DNA of 64,000 nucleotides from Anomaloglossus baeobatrachus. Taxonomy: Eukaryota; Chordata; Amphibia; Anura; Aromobatidae. Below the pieces are notes generated by a model. It did not search any database. It had not been told where the DNA came from and saw only the letters and a list, made by a program, of their open reading frames with translations. The translations under genes and the position numbers were made by a program. This document shows positions 55,528 through 64,000 of the stretch, in pieces; the first letter of the stretch is position 1; every line of letters starts with the position of its first letter. Location: positions 427,923,650-427,987,649 of the forward strand of contig NC_134353.1 of assembly GCF_048569485.1 (NCBI RefSeq). Direction: 5' to 3'.

Positions 55528-56178
55528 GGGTACCTTCACACTTTAGCGATGCAGCAGCGATCCGACCAGTGATCTGACCTGGTCAGGATCGCTGCTGCAT
55601 CGCTACATGGTCGCTGGTGAACTGTCAAACAGGCAGATCTCACCAGCGACCAGTGACCAGCCCCCAGCCAGCAGCGACGTGCAAGCGTCGCTGCGCTTGC
55701 ACGGAGCCGGCGTCTGGAAGCTGCGGACACTGGTAACTAAGGTAAACATCGGGTATGGTTACCCGATGTTTACCTTAGTTACCAGCTCACACCGCTTAAC
55801 TTAGCGTGTGCAGGGAGCAGGAGCCAGCACTGGCAGCATGAGAGCTGCGGAGGCTGGTAACGAAGGTAAATATCGGGTAACCACCTTGGTTACACGATGT
55901 TTTCCTTGGTTACAGCTTACCGCAGGCTGTCAGACACCGGCTCCTGCTCCCTGCACATTCAGGATTGTTGGTCTCTCGCTGTCACACACAGCGATGTGTG
56001 CTTAGCAGGAGAGCAACAATAAAAAAAACGAACCAGCACTGTGTGTAACGAGCAGCGATCTCACAGCAGGGGCCAGATCGCTGCTCAGTGTCACACACAG
56101 CGAGATCGCTAATGAGGTCACAAAAAACGTGACTCAGCAGCGATCTCAGTAGCGATCTCGCTGTGTGTGAAGTACCCC
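55528..56178. mobile_element. Harbinger-type element, 651 bp
   Basis: The ends GGGTACCTTCACAC and GTGTGAAGTACCCC are inverted copies with TTA on both sides (55525-55527 and 56179-56181). Inner arms repeat GCAGCGATC. The core holds GGTAAACATCGGGTA...ACCCGATGTTTACC, an inverted pair also present in the element at 56527-57290. Confidence 0.82.
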
Positions 56179-56210
56179 TTAGTTAGAAATTAGGAAGCCT
56201 TTACTTTAAA

Positions 56211-56212
56211 CA

Positions 56213-56243
<31 letters not shown>

Positions 56244-56257
56244 CACACACACACACT
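56211..56257. repeat. (CA)n microsatellite
   Basis: This is a CA tract with a CCAC interruption, lying between two Harbinger-type elements. Confidence 0.95.
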
Positions 56258-56526
56258 ACAAAATATAAACGGACAGTTCTAAAAATCTTTTTAGATCAAT
56301 ACCAGTAATCATTAAAGTAACTATCACCAGGTTTTTTGCTACCTCCTGAGAACAGCATAATGTAAAGGCAAAGATAGTGATTACAGTGATTTATTCCATA
56401 GTTTACTGGATGCAGCAGTTGTGATAATCTGATAATCAGTTTTTAGCTGCAGCATCAGGTCAGAAAGCTAACCCTGCCCACACCACTGGTTAGTATCCTT
56501 CTGTGTACCTTGTAGATTGACAGTAA

Positions 56527-57290
56527 GGCTGCTTTCACACACGTTTTTTTAACATGCGTCATGAATGTTTTTTTAACGCAAAAACGGATCTAGTGCAAAT
56601 GCGTTTTCATTTCTATGCATTTGCAATGGACTCGCGTCAACATGCGGTCACCTGCGTTTGCGTGCGTTATAGTAAGGATCCAGCGACTTGCAGTTTTTTA
56701 ACTTTTGTCAAAAACGTTACTTGTAGCATTTTTGAGCTGCGTCCAAATACTGCAAATTGCTGGATCCTGACTATACTGGACGCAAACATATGTGAACGCT
56801 GGCATGCTGATAGACAGGATCCTGCTTGCTCTACTGAGCATGCCCAGAAAACAGCCTCGTGTGTTCAGTCTCTCTGTCTCCCCCTCCCTCCTCTCTCCCC
56901 CCGCCTGAGAGCGGAGGACGCTCGTAACCAAGGTAAATATCGGGTAACCGCGGGCTTAGTTACCCGATGTTTACCTTGGTTACGTGTGCAGGGAGCCCGG
57001 CTCCTAGCAGCTGCAGACGCTCGTAACCAAGGTAAATATCAGGTATCCAAGCAAGTTACCCAATGTTTACCTTGGTTACCATCCTCCGCAGCTGTCAGAT
57101 GTTGGCTCCCAGTCTTACACGTTCAATTCCCCTCACTACCGATCACATGACTCCAATGCCCGCCCATAAACTTAAAGTGACAGGATCCTGCAAAATAACA
57201 CATGCGTTTTTCTTTGCAAAAACAGGATCCACTTTTGCAGCAAAAAAACGTTCATGACGCATGTTAAAAAAACATAGTGTGAAAGCAGCC
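56527..57290. mobile_element. Harbinger-type element, 764 bp
   Basis: The ends GGCTGCTTTCACACACGTTTT and AACATAGTGTGAAAGCAGCC are inverted, with TAA at 56524-56526 and 57291-57293. Arms carry AACATGCGTCATGAA and its complement. The core contains three copies of the GGTAAATATCGGGTA-type hairpin word. It is non-coding. Confidence 0.82.
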
Positions 57291-57293
57291 TAA

Positions 57294-57881
57294 ACTGCTA
57301 ATCAGTGGTGGGTGTGTGGCTGGTCTAGGAGTCACAAAGGAAGATAGTCTGGCAGTGATATTCTTTAGCTGATAAAACACTCATTGTATAGAAAAGCCAG
57401 CACACAGCCTAGTAAATGACAGTGTTGAAATCAGGGTTTCGGCCCCTACCTAATGCTGTTCTCATATTACATAGCAAAAACCTACTGACAGATTCTCTAA
57501 GATTTCTACATTATCACACAAAGGGATTCTTTACTGTACTGAACAGTGAGACTATGGAATGCTGTGCCACATATTGTTGTCATGGTCCATTTATTTAACA
57601 AGTTCAAAAGGGGCTTGGAAGTGTTATATGAAAAGTTGTTACTAGCTATTAATGCTATGTATCTAGAGATGGAACATGAATCCAGAGAATTATTCAAATT
57701 TGGATAAGGAAGTTTACATTTGCCTAAAAGGGTGTTGTCTTGCTTTGGATCAACACAAAAGAATTATAGCTTGGACTATTACATTTTTGTTTTCAACCTT
57801 ATGAACTATATAAAAAAAAAGGCTATAATGGGCTAGACAACTTTGAAAGAAGGTATAAGCTGCAGTTTAGATTAGACTTAC
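57294..57881. other. tcf3 intron segment, nothing recognised
   Basis: This is intron sequence next to the 57882-57940 exon. No supported feature is seen. Confidence 0.45.
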
Positions 57882-57940
57882 AGAAGCTAATGCTTTTCCT
57901 AATGCATCCCCTGAGCTCCCAGTAGCAGTGCCTCTGTTAC
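57882..57940 (-). CDS. tcf3: tcf3 exon: DALGKALAS segment (most 5' exon in window)
   Basis: This 59-nt exon sits between acceptor TTCCCTATAG and donor GTAAGT. After two bases that finish a codon it reads NRGTATGSSGDALGKALAS. DALGKALAS followed by IYSPDHSS (next exon) is invariant in E-proteins. It ends in phase 0. The codon split at its start means the preceding exon, beyond this window, ends with one extra base. No further upstream exon was found in 57941-64000. Confidence 0.93.
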
Positions 57941-58344
57941 CTATAGGGAAAATATGAATGAAAAGAAAATAAAAAAAAAGTCAAAACAAGAGTACAGTCA
58001 TGAAAACTTAAATTATTTGATATCGCAGTTTCAAATAAAAGGATCTGTTCATGTATGCATTTCTCCATTCTATCATAGAAGCATAACAATTAATTTAAGT
58101 AAAGTGCTATATTAGTCACACGTAACGAGGCCTCCAATGCAATTATGAACAGAGCCAAACACGAAACGTTTAGTATTTTCTTAAAGAAAGTCTGTAAGCA
58201 AATATCACATTTCATACTGCATAAAAAGAAGGGCCACAAAACTCTTCATTGGTTCTTTATTATGAGAAAAGATTAAAATAAATGTATTCAGTCTTGAGAC
58301 GAGACAGCTAAGGGAGGACATTATTATTGCGTACAAGTATAAAA
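57941..58344. other. tcf3 intron segment, nothing recognised
   Basis: This is AT-rich intron sequence with no supported feature. Confidence 0.45.
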
Positions 58345-58510
58345 ATGGTAAAATGCCTTGAAAATGTATTCATATCCAGTGAAGTTTTCCACATTACACC
58401 CACAAACTTAAATATATTTCATTGGGATTGTTATAAGACATGCCAACACAAAGTAGGAAATATTTGGGAAGAATGAGGTATGATTTTCTGAATATATATT
58501 TCAAAAATAT
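58345..58510. repeat. Left half of a split DNA-transposon repeat
   Basis: The words ATGCCTTGAAAATGTATTCAT, TTTTCCACATTACACCCAC and CATTGGGATTGTTATAAGAC belong to a common vertebrate repeat. Its continuation (CTGAGTCAATACATTTTAGG, GGGTATGTCTATAACATC, TTTGCACATTTAGCGACTG) is at 63526-63690. The two halves are separated by the inserted element at 58511-63525. Confidence 0.65.
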
Positions 58511-59274
58511 ACTGTATTTTTCGAACCATAAGACGCACTTTTTCCCCCCAAATGTTGGGGGAAAGTGGGGGGTGCATCTAATGGTCTGAATATAGGGCTG
58601 CGGCTGGGAATGAGGGTGCTGCGGTGGAGCGGGTCATCGGCGGCACGAGCAGGCTGTAGCAGCCTGCCGTGACAACGTGGGCCCGCTCATTACATATGCA
58701 CGCCCATCATCCCGCCCATCATCTCTCAGCGCAGAAGCCGGCGCTGACAGGTGAGCGGGGTGATGGGCTGGGGGTGAGCGCATATTAAACAGTCTGCCGT
58801 GATCAGCCCTGGCAACTACAGCCTGGAGTGATCATGTGCGGCTGTATTCACTGCCCCCGCGCATCATCATCAGTGCGGGGTGCAGTGAATAAGTACGGCA
58901 TACTCACCGTTCCCCTGCAGCTTCGCGATGTCCTCCCATCTGCCGGTCAGCTGATCTGTGTAGAGAGCGGTGAGCACAGAGATGATGTAATCGCTGTACG
59001 CGGCGCTAGTCACGCAGGTCAGCCGGCAGACAGGAGAGGACGAGCGATGCTGCAGGGAAGTGACCGGTGACGGCTCCACACAGATCAGCGGCGCTGCTGC
59101 CGCCACAGACAGGGGGAGGAGCAATGCTGCATGGAGCGAGGAAAGGGGAGTATAAACGTTTAATTTTTTTTGGTATGATACAGGATATATGCCATATAGC
59201 AGGATGGATGGCGGTATATAGCAGGATGGGGCCATATAGTAGGATGGCTGGGGGTATATAGCAGGATGGATGGC

Positions 59275-62200
59275 TGTTGTGAATGTCAGTTATGCTTTGG
59301 CTGCTGGGAGGCTCCCTCTTGTAGCCAGGAATGGTTTGGACATAGACCAGGTGTTGTGAGCAATGGGCGTTTCCATTGCTAACACTCTGCTTATTTAAAT
59401 CCTGGTCTGATAGCAGGCTATGCCGGATGTCAGTTGTTCTTTGTTCACCAGCCTGCTTCATTCTGCTCCACACCACATCTTCCTCAGATAAGTGCTTGCT
59501 CTTTATTTGTTGCTTGGTTCTTTTACGCTTATTTGAGTTTGTCATTTGCTGTGGTTGTTTTCAGTTTATTTGCATGCAGGGATCTTCCCTTTCAGTTGCT
59601 TAACTGGGAAACTCCCTGCAGTTATGTTTGGAGTATAGCTCCTATTAGTCCATGTGTTTGTGGCTTTTTGAATTTGTAACGATTCTAGTTTTCTGTTCAT
59701 TGGTTTGACAAGAGCGCCTGGTATAGGACGGAGTGCAGATCGTGCGATCTGAGGGCCTTTTTGTACTATCAGGAATTTGGAATATTGTAGGGTTTTTCTC
59801 TAGCCACCATCAGCCCCTTTCCTGTCCTTTCCTATTTTAGTCAGTGGGAGCCTCGCCTTTTGCTAATCCTATCATCTATCTGTGTATTGTGTTTTCCTAT
59901 ATCATCGCAGTCTTTGAATGTGGGGGCTAGCTATTCTTTGTCTATTTTCTGAGGCAGAGCGTTTTTCATCTTTCCTGCCTTTAGGATAGCTAGTTCTCCG
60001 GCTGGGTTCGCGGTGCACAGGATGTTAGTTCACCCCTCGGCTACTTCTAGTTGTGATGGTTAGTAAGGGGATGGCGGCCAGATAAGTTGCCAATGCTCTT
60101 GTCACCTTTTACCAATGATTGATGGCGGTCTTCCATGGTTCCGGATCATAACAGTACATCCGGCCTACAAATTTAAAGGGTACTCTTAAAACGGAAAAAA
60201 AAAAAAAAAAAAAAAAGTCTGCTGAAATTTTTTTTGGTGTTTTTCCCTCTTCTTCTTTGGGTTCCGTGGAAGATTTCTTTTTCTAGCATGGATGAAGTGG
60301 GTGAGCGTGTTGCTCATCTTGATGCTAAGGTTCGTCGTATAGAGTCTTATCTTGCACAGACTCCCCTTGCAGAGCCTAAGATTCCCGTTCCTGAATTTGT
60401 TTCGGGAGATAGGTCAAGATTTTTGAGCTTCAAAAATAATTGTAAATTATTTTTTGACCTGCGCCCCAAGTCCTCAGGGAATCCCGTACAGCAGGTTAAG
60501 ATTGTCATCTCCTTACTGCGTGGTGACCCTCAGGACTGGGCCTTCTTTTTAGCGTCTGATGATCCGATTCTCAGTGATGTGGACTCCTTTTTTCAGGCCT
60601 TGGGTTTATTATATGACGAATCCAATATTGTGGACCAAGCAGAAAAGGTCTTGTTGTCCTTTAATCAGGGTTTGGATTCTGTAGAAACATTTTGTCAGAA
60701 ATATCGAAAGTGGGCGGTCCTTACCAAATGGAATGATTATGCACTTGCGGCTCTTTTTCGGAAGGGTATTGCTGATACTGTGAAGGATGTAATGGTAGGA
60801 TTTCCCGTCCTTTCTGGTCTTGATGCCTCTATGACCTTGGCCATTCAGATTGATAGGCGGTTACGTGAGCGCAGGAAGATATCTGCTGGTTTTGTGCCTG
60901 TGGAACAGCCTTTGGAGCCTATGGAGTGTGATAGGGTCCTTTCTAATGCTAGTCGGCAGGGGTTCAGACGCAAGAACAGACTGTGCTTCTATTGTGGAGA
61001 CGCTTCTCATAACATCTCTGTCTGCCCTAAACGTGAAAGGAGATTGGCTACTTCTGTTACTGTGGGTTCTTTGCAACCAAAGTTTCTTTTGTCTGTCACA
61101 CTGATTTGCTCATTGTCTTCCTTTTCTGCATTTGCCTTTGTGGACTCAGGGGCAGCGCTCAATTTGATGGATTTTGGGTTTGCTAGGGATTGTGGTTTCC
61201 CCATGGTTCCTTTGCAAACTCCTATTCCTTTAAGGGGCATTGATGCTACCCCTTTGGCAGAAAATAAACCCCAATTTTGGACCCAGGTGCCTATGAGAGT
61301 TGCACCAGCGCATCAGGCAACTTGTACATTTTTAGTATTGCATAATCTACAGGATACCTTGGTACTGGGATTTCCGTGGTTGCAGACCCATAATCCAGTT
61401 CTTGACTGGAGATCCTTGTCGGTAGCTGGTTGGGGTTGTCAAGGTTTGCATCAGGACCTTTCAGTGTCGTCCACGTCTGCTCAGGCAGTTGATGTTCTGG
61501 CCTTCTTGTCTGATTTCCGTGATGTATTTAAATGACCAGGAATCTGATTCTCTGCCCCCACATCGGGATTGTGACTGTGCCATTGAGCTGGTGCCGGGTT
61601 GTAAATTTCCCAAGGGGCGGATTTTCAACTTGTCTGTGCCCGAACATGATGCCATGCGGTTATACATCAGGGAATCATTGGAGAAGGGGCACATTCGGCC
61701 CTCATCTTCTCCTTTGGGTGCTGGCTTTTTCTTTGCTGCTAAGAAAGATGGGTCGTTGAGGCCTAGTATTGATTACCGTCTTAATAAAATTACGGTCAAA
61801 TATCAGTAACCTTTGCCTCTGATGTCTGATCTTTTCTCTAGAGTGAAGAGCGCCAAATGGTTTACGAAATTGGATCTCAAGGGTGCGTATAATCTCATCC
61901 GTATTAAGGAGGGTGATGAATGGAAGACGGCTTTTAATACTCCTGAGGGGCATTTTGAGTACCTAGTGATGCCTTTTGGGCTCACTAATGCACCCTCCGT
62001 CTTCCAAGCTTTCATGAATGATATTTTTCGGGACCTTATTGGTAAATTTTTGATTGTGTATTTGGATGACATCTTGATTTTTTCTGATGATTGGGACTCT
62101 CGTGTTGCACAAGTAAGGGCTGTTTTTCAGATACTTACTGCATTGTACGTTAAGTAGTCAAAGTGCCTCTTTGGGGTGCAAAGGATTTCCTTTTTGGGCT

Positions 62201-62816
62201 TCATCTTGTCTCCCTCCGCTATCGAAATGGACCCGGTTAAGGTTCAGGCTATTTACGACTGGGTTTAACCGACTTCTCTAAAATCCCTGCAGCAGTTTTT
62301 GGGGTTTGCTAATTTTTACCATAAATTTATAGCCAATTTTTTTGCCATTGTCAAACCTCTGACAGATTTGACAAAGAAGGGAGCTGATGCTGAGCATTGG
62401 ACCCCAGAGGCGATTGTGGCCTTCCAGGAGCTTAAAAGGCGATTCACTTCTGCCCCAGTCCTGCAGCAACCTGATGTGTCTCTCCCATTTCAAGTTAAGA
62501 TCGATGCCTCAAGAGATCGGAGCTGGAGCTGTTCTGTCGCAACGAGACCGTGTTTTCCTATATGACCGCAGTCTTTGAATGTGGGGGGCTTGCTATTCTT
62601 TGTCTATTTTCTGAGGCAGAGAGTTTTTGATCTTTCCTTCCTTTAGGATAGCTAGTTCTCCGGCTGGGTTTGCGGTGCACAGGATGTTAGTTCACCCCTC
62701 GGCTACTTCTAGTTGTGATGGTTAGTAAGGGAATGGCGGCCAGATTAGTTGCCAATGCTCTTGTCATCTTTTACCAATGATTGATGGTGGTCTTCCATGG
62801 TTACGGATCATAACAG
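59275..62816 (+). mobile_element. Broken Ty3/gypsy-type LTR retrotransposon
   Basis: The left LTR is 59275-60154 (about 880 bp, starts TGTTGTGAATG, ends ATAACAG). A matching right LTR segment ends at 62816. ATGGC flanks both sides (59270-59274 and 62817-62821). Inside, on the plus strand, the frame at 60234-61535 has a gag-like region. It also has a CCHC knuckle (CFYCGDASHNISVCPKRERR near residue 250) and a protease motif (VDSGAALNLMD). Farther on are reverse-transcriptase motifs ([44 protein letters not shown]). Integrase is not recognised. The copy is broken, with several breaks. Close LTR similarity suggests a fairly recent insertion. It sits in a minisatellite within another transposon. 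Confidence 0.85.
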
Positions 62817-63312
62817 ATGGCGGTATATAGCAGGATGGATGGCGGTATATAGCAGGATGGATGGGAGCATATAGCAGGATGGATGGGAGCATATAGCAGG
62901 ATGGATGGGAGCATATAGCAGGATGGATGGGAGCATATAGCAGGATGGATGGGAGCATATAGTAGGATGGATGGGAGCATATAGTAGGATGGATGGGAGC
63001 ATATAGCAGGATGGATGGGAGCATATAGCAGGATGGTGGTATATAGCAGGATGGCGGTATATAGCAGGATGGCGGTATATAGCAGGATGGCAGAATACAG
63101 CAGGATGGCAGGATACAGCAGGATGGCAGTATACAGCAGGATGGCAGTATACAGCAGGATGGCAGTATACAGCAGGATGGCAGTATATAGCAGGATGGCA
63201 GTATATAGCAGGATGGCAGTATATAGCAGGATGGCAGTATATAGCAGGATGGCAGTATATAGCAGGATGGCAGTATATAGCAGGATGGCAGTATATAGCA
63301 GGATGGGAGTAT
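62817..63312. repeat. 17-18 bp minisatellite (ATATAGCAGGATGG(C/A)(A/G)GT)
   Basis: About 27 tandem units run from the LTR element to 63312, in two sub-types (GGATGGGAGCATATAGCA and GGATGGCAGTATATAGCA). A few units also lie left of the LTR element (59195-59274), so the retrotransposon landed inside the array. Long open frames here (repeated ILLYTAI or YSRMAV) come from the repeat and are not genes. Confidence 0.93.
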
Positions 63313-63525
63313 ATCTACAAGGCAGGAGGATCATTACCAGGATGGGGTACCATAGCAGAGAATTTGGGGACATTACCCCCATAACAGTGTCAGCAGCAGA
63401 TCCTCGCCCCTTAACAGTGTGTCATGACCACAATTTTTGCTTAAAGTTTTATTTTCCTATTTTCCTCCTCTAAAACCAGGGTGCATCTTATGGTCCGGTG
63501 CGTCTTATAGTCCAAAAAATACGGT

Positions 63526-63690
63526 AAATCTGAAAACCGTGATGTGCATTTGTTTTCAGTCTCGCTGAGTCAATACATTTTAGGACCACCCTTTACCTCA
63601 CATTACTCCTGCCAATCTTTTGGGGTATGTCTATAACATCTTTGCACATTTAGCGACTGAACATTTTGGCAATCATTCTTTGCAAAGTAC
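63526..63690. repeat. Right half of the split DNA-transposon repeat
   Basis: This segment continues the repeat begun at 58345-58510. See the inverted-repeat element that separates the two halves. Confidence 0.6.
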
Positions 63691-63814
63691 CGTGTTTCTC
63701 TGAAAAAAAGCCCTAGCAGGAATTTTCAGCATTTTCAGAGTACGGCTTAAATATAATAAGCCCTACCCCAAAAATATGCCTTAGTCGAGGTTCGATAATA
63801 AAGTGTCCATGCAG

Positions 63815-63852
<38 letters not shown>

Positions 63853-64000
63853 ATTGCAGGACACTTCATTATGGAAAGCAGACACGAAGACCCCGTGATC
63901 ATACTCACCAGACGCCGATCGGAAAGACCTGCAATGGATCGCATGCCCACAAACACCACATCCAGCTATATTGATTGCTTCTGGCCGGCATAAGGACCTG
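63691..64000. repeat. Amphibian-type interspersed repeat with poly(A)
   Basis: The words CCGTGTTTCTCTGAAAAAAAGC, AATAAGCCCTACCCCAAAA and an A-run (about 63818-63846) mark an interspersed repeat that continues beyond the window. The class is uncertain. No tcf3 exon was recognised in it. Confidence 0.5.

Larger units (their letters stand above)
58511..63525. mobile_element. DNA transposon with ACTGTATTTTTCG-type ends, containing other insertions
   Basis: The left end ACTGTATTTTTCGAACCATA and right end (complement) ACCGTATTTTTTGGACTATA continue into AAGACGCAC. This gives a 28-base inverted repeat with four mismatches. It splits the repeat described at 58345-58510. No transposase of its own is recognised. 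Inside are GC-rich sequence, an 18-bp minisatellite and a broken LTR element (59275-62816). The superfamily is not determined. Confidence 0.7.

Noticed and set aside
62817-63312. CRISPR-like array of regularly repeated units
   Set aside because: There are no unique spacers between units, the context is eukaryotic and no cas genes are present. It is a minisatellite.
62801-63473. Long open frames (ILLYTAI... on minus, YSRMAV... on plus)
   Set aside because: They are translations of the 18-bp minisatellite, whose unit length is a multiple of three; they are not genes.
63849-64000. A further tcf3 upstream exon at the right edge
   Set aside because: No E-protein motif or well-placed splice sites were found; the sequence reads like a dispersed repeat.

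Overview
The window is vertebrate nuclear DNA, most likely from a frog (anuran amphibian). It has one recognisable host gene, on the minus strand, set in dense mobile-element sequence. Nine short exons between 35993 and 57940 encode the C-terminal half of an E-protein (class I bHLH factor). There are two alternative bHLH exons of exactly equal length (239 nt): one E12-like (47894-48132) and one E47-like (45507-45745). That arrangement identifies TCF3 (E2A), because TCF4 and TCF12 have a single bHLH exon. Reading phase is consistent across every junction. The upstream exons lie beyond base 64000. The anuran assignment rests on the repeats: Penelope elements, PIF/Harbinger-type foldback elements with TTTCACAC ends, short elements beginning TAGAGATGA, and L2-tailed SINEs.

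Bases 1-26420 are a nest of mobile elements with no recognised host gene. A Penelope-like element (2435-13405; inverted arms, RT plus GIY-YIG endonuclease) has been split by an almost full-length L1 LINE (5310-11520), with clear target-site duplications for both. To its right are scrambled hAT transposase fragments (13419-19273) interrupted by LTR-like blocks. A broken LTR element follows (19274-23194), itself interrupted by a nearly intact Tc1 transposon (19552-21205). A second, decayed Penelope-like copy ends near 26420.

Bases 26421-35992 lie downstream of the tcf3 stop codon. They hold a long AT-rich stretch that could be 3' UTR, plus mariner-like fragments, fold-back elements and Harbinger-type elements. 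Bases 36130-64000 are tcf3 introns and exons. The introns carry at least seven more Harbinger-type elements, a 1-kb GATA array, a hAT miniature element, a Helitron fragment, a TTAA-type element with a striking E-box hairpin, a decayed Tc1, and a four-layer nest at 58.3-63.7 kb that includes a broken Ty3/gypsy element.

The least ordinary signal is a set of short palindromic insertions (222-762 and 33910-34356). They are flanked by 14-15 bp target duplications, and both arms carry hammerhead-ribozyme-like cores resembling those at the ends of the Penelope elements. They look like non-autonomous relatives of Penelope elements.
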